A stretch of 22,482 nucleotides of DNA from Albibeggiatoa sp964388965 (GTDB lineage Bacteria > Pseudomonadota > Gammaproteobacteria > Beggiatoales > Beggiatoaceae), in contig CAYMCP010000059.1 in assembly GCA_964388965.1 (NCBI GenBank), positions 1-22,482 on the forward strand. Reading direction: 5' to 3'. Both the position numbers and the translations under genes were made by a program. Of the stretch, positions 15,278 to 22,482 are shown piece after piece (the stretch's first letter is position 1; the number at the start of each line of letters is the position of its first letter). The notes under the pieces were generated by a model. It did not search any database. It was not told the DNA's origin and saw nothing but the letters and a program-made list of their open reading frames with translations.

Positions 15278-15399
15278 TTCCTACGCTGGAAATGCTGTAA
15301 AAACTGTAAAAACGATTGTTTTAATGATTATAAGTTGTTGATTCAAATAACGCTAAATTCAAAAAAGTAAGTATTTTTACAGTCTCTGGAGCGTAGGAA
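15278..15399. repeat. 122-bp inverted-repeat element downstream of tex
   Basis: The outer 10 bp pair exactly (ttcctacgct 15278-15287, agcgtaggaa 15390-15399). Seven mispaired positions follow, then another exact 8 bp (ctgtaaaa 15295-15302, ttttacag 15375-15382). The interior is AT-rich. A short direct repeat, aaacgattgtt, occurs once inside near 15310 and once just outside near 15409. Immediately to the left, 15252-15270 is GC-rich with a ccac/gtgg hairpin. No reading frame is present. Confidence 0.55.
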
Positions 15400-15437
15400 C
15401 AAGAAAGAAACGATTGTTGTCAACTCAAGCCAAGTTG

Positions 15438-17783
15438 TTATGAATTATTTTTCATTCTCAACGCTTCTGCCAACGCATTACCCATCGCAGTCGCCTGTTG
15501 CGATTCCTGAGGTTTAGCTTGACGAATGGATTGCTTAGGTTTTGATTTACTGGATGTTTTTTTGGATTGAACCACTGGTTCATGTTTCATGCTAGGCGAA
15601 ACGTGTTCTTTACTTTTGTCAGTTAAACGCATGGTTAGCGCAACACGACGACGTTTTAAATCTACCTCCAGCACTTTAACTTTTACCACATCGCCCGCTT
15701 TCACTACATCATGCGGATTTTTGACAAATTTATCTGCTATAGCCGAAATATGCACTAAACCATCTTGATGTACACCAATATCGACGAATGCGCCAAAATT
15801 GGTCACATTTGTTACCACACCTTCCAAAATCATATCTGGCTCTAAGTCGTCTAATTCTTCAACGCCTTCCTTAAATTCAGCGGTTTTAAATTCGGGGCGT
15901 GGGTCACGACCGGGCTTATCCAATTCGGCTAAAATGTCTTGCACAGTCGGTAAACCAAATTTATCATTAACAAATTCTTCTGGACGTAAATCACGTAAAA
16001 ATTGCGAATTACCGATAATTTTATCAATACTTTGCCGCTTTTTAATAATAATCTGTTCCACGATAGGATAGGCTTCAGGATGTACAGCCGATGCGTCTAG
16101 TGGATTGCTACCGTTCATAATACGCAAAAAACCAGCTGCTTGTTCAAAGGTTTTCGCGCCTAAACGTGGGACTTTTCGCAGTGTTTCACGACTATCAAAT
16201 GCACCAAATTCATCCCGATACATAACAATATTTTTCGCTAAATTAGCATTTAAACCCGATACTCGACTGAGCAATGGAATCGAAGCAGTATTTACATCTA
16301 CACCGACTGCATTAACACAATCTTCTACGACTGCATCCAAAGTACGAGCTAATTGAGTTTGATTGACATCATGCTGATATTGACCAACACCGATGGATTT
16401 AGGGTCGATTTTGACTAATTCCGCTAATGGGTCTTGTAATCTGCGCGCAATCGAAACTGCACCACGATAAGAAACATCTAAATCAGGAAATTCTTGCGCT
16501 GCCAGCTCTGAAGCTGAATATACTGATGCACCCGCTTCTGAAACCATGATTTTATGTAATTTTAATTCTGGGTAGGCTTTAATTAAATCCGTCACCAATT
16601 TGTCTGTTTCGCGCGACGCAGTGCCATTACCAATACTTATTAAATCTACATGATGTTGTTTAGCAAGTGTGGCTAAAATTTCGATGGATTCAGACCACTG
16701 ATTACGTGGGGCATGTGGAAAAATAGTTGTGTGCGAGATTAATTTGCCTGTGTCGTCTACTATGGTGACTTTTACTCCTGTTCTTAATCCAGGGTCTAAG
16801 CCCATTGTCGCACGTTGCCCGGCGGGCGCGGCTAATAATAAATCTTTCAAATTTTTTGAAAATACGCTAATGGCTTCGCTTTCCGCCCGTTCACGCAAAC
16901 GCATGAATAATTCTACATCTAAACTTAAACGGATTTTATGTCGCCAGCCCCAGCGCACAGTTTCTTGTAACCATTTATCAGCAGGTCGGTCTTTGTCTTC
17001 GATACGGAATTGTTTAGCAATGAGATATTCGCAAGGGTGAGTCGCTTTGCTATCGGATTCGTCGCCCACAGGTAAATTAAGTTGTAAAATGCCTTCATTA
17101 CGTCCGCGAAATAAGGCTAATGCACGATGTGATGGTATTTTTTCCAATGGTTCGTGATAATCAAAATAATCAGCGAATTTCGCACCTTCTTCCTCTTTGC
17201 CTGCGACAACTCGCGCTTGTACAGCGGCATTTTCCCACATATATTCACGTAAACGTCCAATCAATTCGGCATCTTCGGCGTATTTTTCCATCAAAATTTG
17301 TTTTGCACCGTCAAGAGCTTGTTTAATATCCTCTATACCTTTATTTTTATCGATATATTCAAGTGCAATTTGTTCAGGTGCTGTTTCTGGATGTTCGAGT
17401 AAGGTGAGAGCTAAAGGCTCTAAGCCTGCTTCTTTGGCAATTTGTGCTTTGGTACGGCGTTTAGGTTTGTAAGGAAGATATAAATCTTCGAGTCTGGTTT
17501 TCGTTTCTGCTTCTTGGATTGCTTGGGCTAGATTATCCGTTAATTTGCCTTGTTCTTCGATACTACTAAGAATAGTGGCGCGACGTTCTTCTAATTCGCG
17601 TAAATAGCGCAGTCGTTCTTCAAGGGTGCGTAGATGGGTATCGGTTAAACCGCCGGTTACTTCTTTGCGATAGCGTGCGATAAAAGGGACAGTCGCACCT
17701 TCATCCAGTAATGCAACGGCTGCTAATACTTGGCGTTCATTAACTGCTAATTCCTCAGCAATGCGTTGAGCAATTGTTTTCAT
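15438..17783 (-). CDS. tex: Transcription accessory protein Tex
   Basis: Tex is a nucleic-acid-binding protein related to eukaryotic Spt6, associated with RNA polymerase and with stress tolerance and toxin gene expression in some pathogens. From the ATG at 17783 it has 781 residues. The N-terminal domain includes PFIARYRKEVTGGL and LEDLYLPYKPKRRT. A YqgF/RNase H-like domain begins at about 327 (MGLDPGLRTGVK), with ISIGNGTASRET and GVGQYQHDVNQ. A helix-hairpin-helix region spans about 490-560. An S1 RNA-binding domain (VVTNVTNFGAFVDIG) spans about 650-722, and a basic Ser/Lys tail follows. A longer frame uses TTG at 17807, but family members begin at IAxRIAEEL, favouring the ATG. It is probably monocistronic; no clear terminator follows. 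Confidence 0.96.
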   Translation of the reverse strand: MKTIAQRIAEELAVNERQVLAAVALLDEGATVPFIARYRKEVTGGLTDTHLRTLEERLRYLRELEERRATILSSIEEQGKLTDNLAQAIQEAETKTRLEDLYLPYKPKRRTKAQIAKEAGLEPLALTLLEHPETAPEQIALEYIDKNKGIEDIKQALDGAKQILMEKYAEDAELIGRLREYMWENAAVQARVVAGKEEEGAKFADYFDYHEPLEKIPSHRALALFRGRNEGILQLNLPVGDESDSKATHPCEYLIAKQFRIEDKDRPADKWLQETVRWGWRHKIRLSLDVELFMRLRERAESEAISVFSKNLKDLLLAAPAGQRATMGLDPGLRTGVKVTIVDDTGKLISHTTIFPHAPRNQWSESIEILATLAKQHHVDLISIGNGTASRETDKLVTDLIKAYPELKLHKIMVSEAGASVYSASELAAQEFPDLDVSYRGAVSIARRLQDPLAELVKIDPKSIGVGQYQHDVNQTQLARTLDAVVEDCVNAVGVDVNTASIPLLSRVSGLNANLAKNIVMYRDEFGAFDSRETLRKVPRLGAKTFEQAAGFLRIMNGSNPLDASAVHPEAYPIVEQIIIKKRQSIDKIIGNSQFLRDLRPEEFVNDKFGLPTVQDILAELDKPGRDPRPEFKTAEFKEGVEELDDLEPDMILEGVVTNVTNFGAFVDIGVHQDGLVHISAIADKFVKNPHDVVKAGDVVKVKVLEVDLKRRRVALTMRLTDKSKEHVSPSMKHEPVVQSKKTSSKSKPKQSIRQAKPQESQQATAMGNALAEALRMKNNS

Positions 17784-17869
17784 AAATCTGTATTGTCCTA
17801 GACTCAAGCGAAATAGCTTATTATTATAACAGTGAATGATGAATTGAGAGCAATGACTTTGAGAACAAC

Positions 17870-17995
17870 AGCAATTCTCATTTTAAAATTTATGTAGGAA
17901 CCAACACCTTCGCCAATATTCTCCTCGTTCCAATCGTCTCCGTTCCTCTCGTCCCAATGATCTCCGTTGGGATACAGCAGGACGCTCTGCGTCTT
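17870..17995 (+). repeat. Divergent relative of repeat family A
   Basis: The left end agcaattctcattttaaa (17870-17887) matches copy 2 nearly exactly. The middle is different and consists of cgttcc/cgtccc/cgttggg variants, including a tcccaa/ttggga hairpin. The right part again has ggacgc-tct-gcgtc (the same hairpin idea as in copy 2). The right terminus gagaattgct is missing. It looks like a chimera or a decayed copy. Confidence 0.5.
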
Positions 17996-18124
17996 GATTT
18001 ATTGTGGATTGCAAATGAACTGGGTAACGCCTATTTTAATTAATAAGTTGACTAATCAATCAGTTACAAATTATTTTGTATTAGCTTAAAAAAAGTGCTA
18101 GTTTTAACAATCAAAATTGTTAGT

Positions 18125-18128
18125 GGAG
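18125..18128 (+). promoter_or_regulatory. Shine-Dalgarno fixing the TAXI gene start
   Basis: GGAG with 6 nt to the ATG at 18135. A longer frame would begin at a TTG (18117) and contain this site. Confidence 0.65.
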
Positions 18129-18134
18129 TCATGT

Positions 18135-19475
18135 ATGCAATTGTGGACTAAAATAGGTGAGCTTATTCGTTCATCTTCTCAAATCATTACCTTTAGTTTT
18201 CTAACTATCGCTTTTATTGGCAGTGTTTTCTATCTCGCTTACCAATTTGTTCCTCCTCCTCCACCAAATAAAGTTAAAATTGCAACCGGTCGAGAAGGAG
18301 GTGCCTACTACAATTTTGCCCAACAATATAAAGTGCAATTGGCAAAAAAATTTAAAATCGAATTGGAAATTATACCAACAGCAGGTTCCGTCGAAGCGAT
18401 TACTGCGCTGGCAAATAATGAAGTAGATTTTGCCTTCGTACAAGGCGGGGTTGCTAAAAATATCCAATCTATCGATAACAGCAAACTCGTCTCTATCGCC
18501 AGTTTATTCTATGAACCATTGTGGGTATTTCATCAAGCAAGTTTGCCATTAATTTATCTATCTGATTTAAAAGGTAAAAAAATTGCTATTGGTGAAATAG
18601 GTAGCGGCACAAGACCGTTAGCTATTCACAGATTGAAAGACAATGGTGTAACTGCTGATAATTCAACATTGCTTGATATATCCGCCTCAAGTGCGGTTAA
18701 AGCACTCAAAGCGGGAGAAATTGATGTAGCATTTTTTGTCACTTCGCCTAGATCAGAGTGGATTGTTGAATTGATGCAATCTCCAAATATTGAGCTTATG
18801 CACTTCAAACGTTATAAAGCCTATACAAAACGTTATCATCATTTCCATTATGCCGAATTAGCACAAGGTAGTATTGATTTAGAAAAAAATTTACCCCATC
18901 AAGATACAATTTTAATCTCTATTGCAGCAAGTTTATTGACTCATAACGATATGAATAGTGGTCTAGTTCGGATGTTATTGCATATTATACAGCCTATTCA
19001 CGAAAAAGGTGGATTATTAGAACCTTCTAAAACTTTTCCGAGCCTAGATTATTTAGAATTGCCGCTGCACAGTAATGCAGAACATTATTTAAAGCACGGA
19101 CATTCTTGGTTAGAAAATTTCTTTCCACTCGGTGTTGCAGTACAATTAGAACGACTTAGCATCATGTTAATTCCCTTATTAACTTTATTATTTCCATTGA
19201 TTAAAAGTGTATTCCCAATTTATCGTTGGAGCATTCGCTTTAAAATTTATCGTTGGTATCAAATCCTAAGACAAATTGACAGAGATATTGACGGGTTACA
19301 ATTGGACGTGATAGATGATGAAATTCAACGATTGTCCAAATTACGCCAAGAATTAGCTAAACAAGTTTCTGTACCACTATCATATATGTCGGAATTTTAC
19401 ACTTTGCGCGTTCATATCAATCTGATTTTACAACAATTAAAAGAACAACGCCAGTCGTTAATAAACAAACAATGA
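18135..19475 (+). CDS. Membrane-anchored TAXI-family TRAP solute-binding protein
   Basis: The 446-residue protein contains a TAXI-type periplasmic binding domain (about 46-310). The family opening KVKIATGREGGAYYNFA is at 46-62, PTAGSVEAI at 81-89, EVDFAFVQGG at 96-105 and the LKGKKIAIGEIGSGTR segment at 145-160. TAXI proteins bind small organic acids and hand them to TRAP membrane subunits. Unusually, it has no cleavable signal. It carries one membrane helix before the domain (19-39) with a proline run after it, and a second after the domain (341-363), then a basic cytoplasmic tail predicted to be helical or coiled coil (about 375-440). No DctQ/DctM fusion subunit is nearby, so it may be a sensor or an orphan receptor rather than a transporter part. 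Its stop overlaps the gspJ-like start (ATGA). Confidence 0.85.
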   Translation: MQLWTKIGELIRSSSQIITFSFLTIAFIGSVFYLAYQFVPPPPPNKVKIATGREGGAYYNFAQQYKVQLAKKFKIELEIIPTAGSVEAITALANNEVDFAFVQGGVAKNIQSIDNSKLVSIASLFYEPLWVFHQASLPLIYLSDLKGKKIAIGEIGSGTRPLAIHRLKDNGVTADNSTLLDISASSAVKALKAGEIDVAFFVTSPRSEWIVELMQSPNIELMHFKRYKAYTKRYHHFHYAELAQGSIDLEKNLPHQDTILISIAASLLTHNDMNSGLVRMLLHIIQPIHEKGGLLEPSKTFPSLDYLELPLHSNAEHYLKHGHSWLENFFPLGVAVQLERLSIMLIPLLTLLFPLIKSVFPIYRWSIRFKIYRWYQILRQIDRDIDGLQLDVIDDEIQRLSKLRQELAKQVSVPLSYMSEFYTLRVHINLILQQLKEQRQSLINKQ

Positions 19476-20101
19476 AGCAAATTTGTGGTTTCACATTATT
19501 GGAATTATTGGTTGCATTAGCGATTTTTTCCATCGTTGCAATAATGGCTTACAGTGGATTAAATGCGGTACTTAAAGCAAGAGAGCAAACCACGTTACAG
19601 GCTGAGGAATTAAAAAAATTACAAATGACAATACATTTTCTTAGTCGAGATTTGCAACAGTTCGTTAATCGCCCAATTCGCGGTGAGTTGGGTGAATTAC
19701 AACCTGCATTACAAGGACAACCTAATCAATTATTTTTCACTCATGCAGGCTGGCATAATCCAGCTCAACAGAAGCGTAGTCAATTACGTCGCGTAAATTA
19801 TTTTGTTGAAAATCAGCAACTTTGGTTACGCTATTGGGCAATATTGGATCGGGTGCAAGATTCACAATTTTACCAAGTGCAACTATTAGATGGCGTAAAG
19901 GAAATGCAGCTTACTTTTTTAGATGATAATAATGAATGGCAATCAAGTTGGATTATTTCGCCGCAAGGTGTGACAGAGGATAAACGTTTACAATTGGAAC
20001 CCCCGCGCGCAATAGGTGTGACATTAGACACGCAACGCTGGGGAATTGTGCGCAGAATATTGGTATTGATAGAATCTCCCGTTTATGTCACGCAACAATG
20101 A
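19472..20101 (+). CDS. gspJ: GspJ-like minor pseudopilin of type II secretion
   Basis: The 209-residue protein has a short positively charged leader ending in Gly, cleaved by prepilin peptidase before FTLLELLVALAIF (G6|F7), with the conserved Glu at +5, then a hydrophobic N-terminal helix to about residue 30. The globular part fits GspJ: ELKKLQMTIHFLSRDLQQFVNR, LFFTHAGWHNPAQQKRSQLRRVNY, LWLRYW, a glycine/valine-containing LLDGVKEMQLTFLD and a C-terminal RRILVLIESP. GspJ forms the pseudopilus tip with GspI, GspK and GspX/H. None of the other gsp genes is adjacent; instead it is translationally coupled to the TAXI protein by a 4-bp overlap. It probably functions with a T2SS encoded elsewhere, which is an inference. 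Confidence 0.85.
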   Translation: MKQICGFTLLELLVALAIFSIVAIMAYSGLNAVLKAREQTTLQAEELKKLQMTIHFLSRDLQQFVNRPIRGELGELQPALQGQPNQLFFTHAGWHNPAQQKRSQLRRVNYFVENQQLWLRYWAILDRVQDSQFYQVQLLDGVKEMQLTFLDDNNEWQSSWIISPQGVTEDKRLQLEPPRAIGVTLDTQRWGIVRRILVLIESPVYVTQQ

Positions 20102-20246
20102 GTTTTAAGTTCTATGCAAATCGGTATTTTTAAAGAAATTTGTCATGTCCACTATTTTTATTCCAAAATCCAGTAATTTAAGCAATTAACTGTATGTGTT
20201 AAAATGCGCTTGAATAAATTTAGTACACAGCATTCACGGAAATCCC

Positions 20247-21623
20247 ATGTCAGAAATATTAACACCACCTCCAGTAACTACAACTCGTCATGCTTACAAT
20301 GCTTGTCATCCTGATAAACCTTTGTTACCTGATGATATGCGTTATGTGGATTTGCGTACTGCGCGGGGTGATCAAGATTTTGTAGAAAGTTTGGCAGGCG
20401 CCATTGATTGGGGACAAGATGCCAGTCCACCCTATCAGAAACGTTTGTTTACTGGACATCGTGGTTGTGGTAAAACAACTGAATTATTGCGTTTAAAACA
20501 AAAATTGGAAGGTTTAGGCTTTTTTGTAATTTATCTGGATGTTGAAGACCAATTAGATTTAGAAGATATTGAATATACTGATCTATTGTTAAGCATGATG
20601 AGCAGCTTATTCAAATCGGCGGAAAAAGCTGAGTTAGCATTGTCAGACAAATTGTTAGATGCGATTCATGACTGGTTTGCTCAACGAATTTTAACTAAAA
20701 GCGATTATCAAGATTTACAAGCAGATTTAGAAACCAAAGCGACAGCCGGTGCTCGGATTCCTTTTATTGCCAATTTTTTTGCCTCGCTAACCAGTAACAT
20801 TAAAATCGGTAGCAGTCAAAAAACCGAAATTCGTAAAGTTTTAGAACGGGATTTGAGTGTTTTTGCAGAACGTTTGAATAGATTAATTGATAGTGTACGT
20901 CAACAAGTTAGGGATAGAGGCTTACGCGATATTGTGATAATTGTCGATGGCTTAGAAAAAATGCCTTTCAAAATGACGAGTAAACTGATTTCGCAAAGAA
21001 TCTCGGATGTAGAACCTGTTGTAAGTGAGAAATCTAATCATGAAATGTTATTTGTAGATAATGCTAATCGTTTGGAAATGCCTGAATGTCACGTGATTTA
21101 TACCGTACCTATTTCATTGGCTTATAACGCTAATTTGGGTAATACCTTCAGTGGTGATTATACTGCTGTTATACCAATGGTGAAATTACCTAGTGATTTA
21201 TCCGAAGGTTATGCTAACGATAAAAATTTTAAGTTATTCAAGCAGTTAGTGGCTAATCGCATCAATATTGATCAGGTGTTTGAATCAGATAAATTATTGG
21301 ATGAATTAATTATTAACAGTGGTGGTGTAGTACGAGATTTAATGCGTTTAATTCGGACTGCTTGCGAAGGAACAACACAGATTAACGATAATAGCGTTAA
21401 AAAAGCAATCCGTACTTACATGGCAGAATATGACCGTTTGTTGCGTTTAGATGATTTTACTTTGTTGAAAGAAGTTCATGCAACCAAGCAAGTAACCGCT
21501 GATGGTAAGTATGGACGTTTATTGCATTTACGCTTGGTATTGGAGTATATGAACGGTAAACGTTGGGTTGATTTACACCCTTTGGTACGGGCTATTGAGC
21601 GGGTTAAGGAACAGTTATCATAA
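20247..21623 (+). CDS. P-loop ATPase paired with a TPR protein
   Basis: The 458-residue, probably soluble protein has a clear Walker A GHRGCGKTT (70-78) and a Walker B IVIIVDGLEKM (229-239). Before it comes a conserved-looking lead PLLPDDMRYVDLRTARGDQDF (25-45), after which the ATPase core begins. Residues 120-225 are helical. A sensor-like CHVIYTVPISLAY (281-293) and a helical lid, including SGGVVRDLMRLIRTA, follow, ending in VDLHPLVRAIE. This is the AAA/STAND-like organisation seen in signalling and conflict NTPases; DNA replication or repair motifs were not seen. I do not recognise a named gene. The stop overlaps the next start by one base (TAATG), so the ATPase and TPR protein should be made together and probably interact. 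Confidence 0.78.
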   Translation: MSEILTPPPVTTTRHAYNACHPDKPLLPDDMRYVDLRTARGDQDFVESLAGAIDWGQDASPPYQKRLFTGHRGCGKTTELLRLKQKLEGLGFFVIYLDVEDQLDLEDIEYTDLLLSMMSSLFKSAEKAELALSDKLLDAIHDWFAQRILTKSDYQDLQADLETKATAGARIPFIANFFASLTSNIKIGSSQKTEIRKVLERDLSVFAERLNRLIDSVRQQVRDRGLRDIVIIVDGLEKMPFKMTSKLISQRISDVEPVVSEKSNHEMLFVDNANRLEMPECHVIYTVPISLAYNANLGNTFSGDYTAVIPMVKLPSDLSEGYANDKNFKLFKQLVANRINIDQVFESDKLLDELIINSGGVVRDLMRLIRTACEGTTQINDNSVKKAIRTYMAEYDRLLRLDDFTLLKEVHATKQVTADGKYGRLLHLRLVLEYMNGKRWVDLHPLVRAIERVKEQLS

Positions 21624-22482
21624 TGTCAGATAATGAGTTAGGGCTGCGACACCAAGATGAATTAAATAGTTTACTGTGGTGTTTGCAAAATGCCGAAGAG
21701 TTTAATTTATACATTTGCCAATACAGCAGTATCCCGTATCGTTTACAGATCACTGAATATCTACGAGCACAATGTGCTGCTATCGAATTCAGCATATTAA
21801 ATTTATCTCCCGAACAATTCATAGATGCTGTGTTACTGGAGTTTGCACGCGAGCAACCAACCCATTTACCGATTTTTATTTATGATTTAGAACGTCTATT
21901 GCTGACTATAGATAAAGAAAAAAATATGCAATGGGCATGGCAGCTTGGTGTGCGGCGTTCTAAATTGCGTGAATTACAGCGTAATACTGTGTTTTGGTTA
22001 CCTGTTGCGGCGATGGAATTATTAGCGCGTGAAGCACCTGATTTTTACGATTATGTCAGTGGATTTTTTTATTTTGCCGAGCCACAACAAGCGATGAATT
22101 TACCTTTTTCGCCTATGCAGTTTGATAATGACAAAATTACTAATTTAACTTACAAAGAAAAACAAGATTGGTTAGCAGTATTGATGGAATCATTATTAGA
22201 TGATGATTTGACAGATAAGAAAAAAGCTGAATTATTAATTGATATTGGCGATATACAAAAAGTATTGGGTCACTACAATGATGCAGATAGATATTTTCGG
22301 CAGGCTTTGTCGTTGTATCAAGCCTTAGAGCATGAAAAAAGCATAGCCATAACCCAAGGCAGAATCGCCGACATCTTACAAGCGCGTGGAGAACTCGATG
22401 AGGCTTTGCGCATTCGTGAACAAGAACAATTGCCGGTCTATGAACGCCTTGGCGATGTGCGCTCAAAAGCGGTGACCATGGG
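21623..22482 (+). CDS. TPR-array protein with degenerate NTPase-like N-terminal domain (partial, runs off the window)
   Basis: The frame starts at the ATG overlapping the ATPase stop and stays open to the window end (286 complete codons). Residues 25-152 look like an ATPase fold with no Walker A: a strand FNLYICQYSSIP, a Walker B-like strand LPIFIYDLERLL (82-93) and NTVFWLPVAAMELLAREAPDF (121-141). A helical linker follows, then tetratricopeptide units: LLIDIGDIQKVLGHYNDADRYFRQAL (204-229) and IADILQARGELDEALRIREQ (248-267), with the next unit beginning VRSKAVTMG at a 41-residue offset. The second unit resembles the near-identical repeats of large TPR proteins in filamentous bacteria. TPR arrays bind protein ligands. 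Base composition rises sharply from about 22341. The C-terminal domain, which would define the function, is outside the window. Confidence 0.8.
   Translation, partial: MSDNELGLRHQDELNSLLWCLQNAEEFNLYICQYSSIPYRLQITEYLRAQCAAIEFSILNLSPEQFIDAVLLEFAREQPTHLPIFIYDLERLLLTIDKEKNMQWAWQLGVRRSKLRELQRNTVFWLPVAAMELLAREAPDFYDYVSGFFYFAEPQQAMNLPFSPMQFDNDKITNLTYKEKQDWLAVLMESLLDDDLTDKKKAELLIDIGDIQKVLGHYNDADRYFRQALSLYQALEHEKSIAITQGRIADILQARGELDEALRIREQEQLPVYERLGDVRSKAVTM

Larger units (their letters stand above)
14633..15437. other. 805-bp non-coding region between tex and nrdB
   Basis: This is the longest gap in the window. No gene is supported. From the nrdB side it holds the nrdB ribosome binding site; a 7-bp inverted repeat aacgaca/tgtcgtt (14667-14714) in the leader; a perfect 8-bp hairpin (15058-15089); and a larger inverted-repeat element (15278-15399). 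The nrdB promoter should be within the first few hundred bases, but no clear boxes were found. Confidence 0.6.
17784..18134. other. Divergent gap between tex and the TAXI gene
   Basis: This 351-bp gap carries promoters for both directions and a repeat related to family A (17870-17995). A possible promoter for the TAXI gene is TTGACT (18048-18053) with TTATTT 17 bp later (18071-18076); the -10 match is poor. Confidence 0.5.

Noticed and set aside
22140..22466. A 108-codon minus-strand frame opposite the TPR gene
   Set aside because: The plus frame continues from the coupled ATPase gene with clear TPR units; the minus frame has no features.
1..22482. CRISPR array, prophage or complete insertion sequence
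   Set aside because: No regularly spaced repeats with unique spacers and no transposase, integrase or phage structural gene were found on either strand.

Overview
The window looks like a chromosomal piece from an AT-rich gammaproteobacterium, most likely a filamentous or sulfur-oxidising member of the Thiotrichales (Beggiatoa/Thioploca-like). This is inference. It rests on gammaproteobacterial versions of PilT, Tex, RodA, NrdB and HisD, a polyhydroxyalkanoate regulator (PhaR), a persulfide-sensor type ArsR protein beside a DUF2892 membrane protein, a two-gene ATPase/TPR module of a kind common in filamentous bacteria, and many short palindromic repeats between genes. No rRNA, tRNA, CRISPR array, transposase or phage gene was recognised.

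Layout. 1-207: a palindromic repeat and the rpmE promoter. 208-420: rpmE (+). 469-6457: a minus-strand run of hisD, queH, glgP and pilT. These are separated by 100-350 bp gaps and are probably mostly independent units; the gap before pilT carries a second copy of the repeat with clean inverted termini. 6621-8713: a membrane family-2 glycosyltransferase translationally coupled to rodA (+). 8967-9470: a TerB-like protein (+), followed by a terminator. 9549-11152: phaR and an alpha/beta hydrolase (-). 11609-12473: a YgaV/SqrR/BigR-like regulator and a stand-alone DUF2892 protein (+). 13099-13296: a small orphan protein with a strong terminator. 13502-14632: nrdB (-), with no nrdA in view. 14633-15437: a long non-coding gap with a hairpin element. 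15438-17783: tex (-). 18135-20101: a membrane-anchored TAXI-family binding protein overlapping a GspJ-like pseudopilin (+). 20247 to the end: a P-loop ATPase overlapping a TPR protein that runs off the window.

Most genes are housekeeping or storage functions (translation, histidine, queuosine, glycogen, PHA, cell-wall elongation, twitching motility, dNTP synthesis). The accessory interest lies in four places. First, the terminal ATPase plus TPR pair: the partner's N-terminal half looks like a P-loop fold without a P-loop, and base composition jumps where its TPR array begins. Second, the persulfide-sensor-like locus. Third, the orphan TAXI-GspJ pair. Fourth, several families of short inverted-repeat elements.

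Five annotated starts (glgP, phaR, nrdB, tex, TAXI gene) were moved downstream from the longest open frame. In glgP, nrdB and the TAXI gene a Shine-Dalgarno sequence decides the start. In phaR and tex the ATG was preferred over a non-ATG codon, helped by where the family similarity begins.
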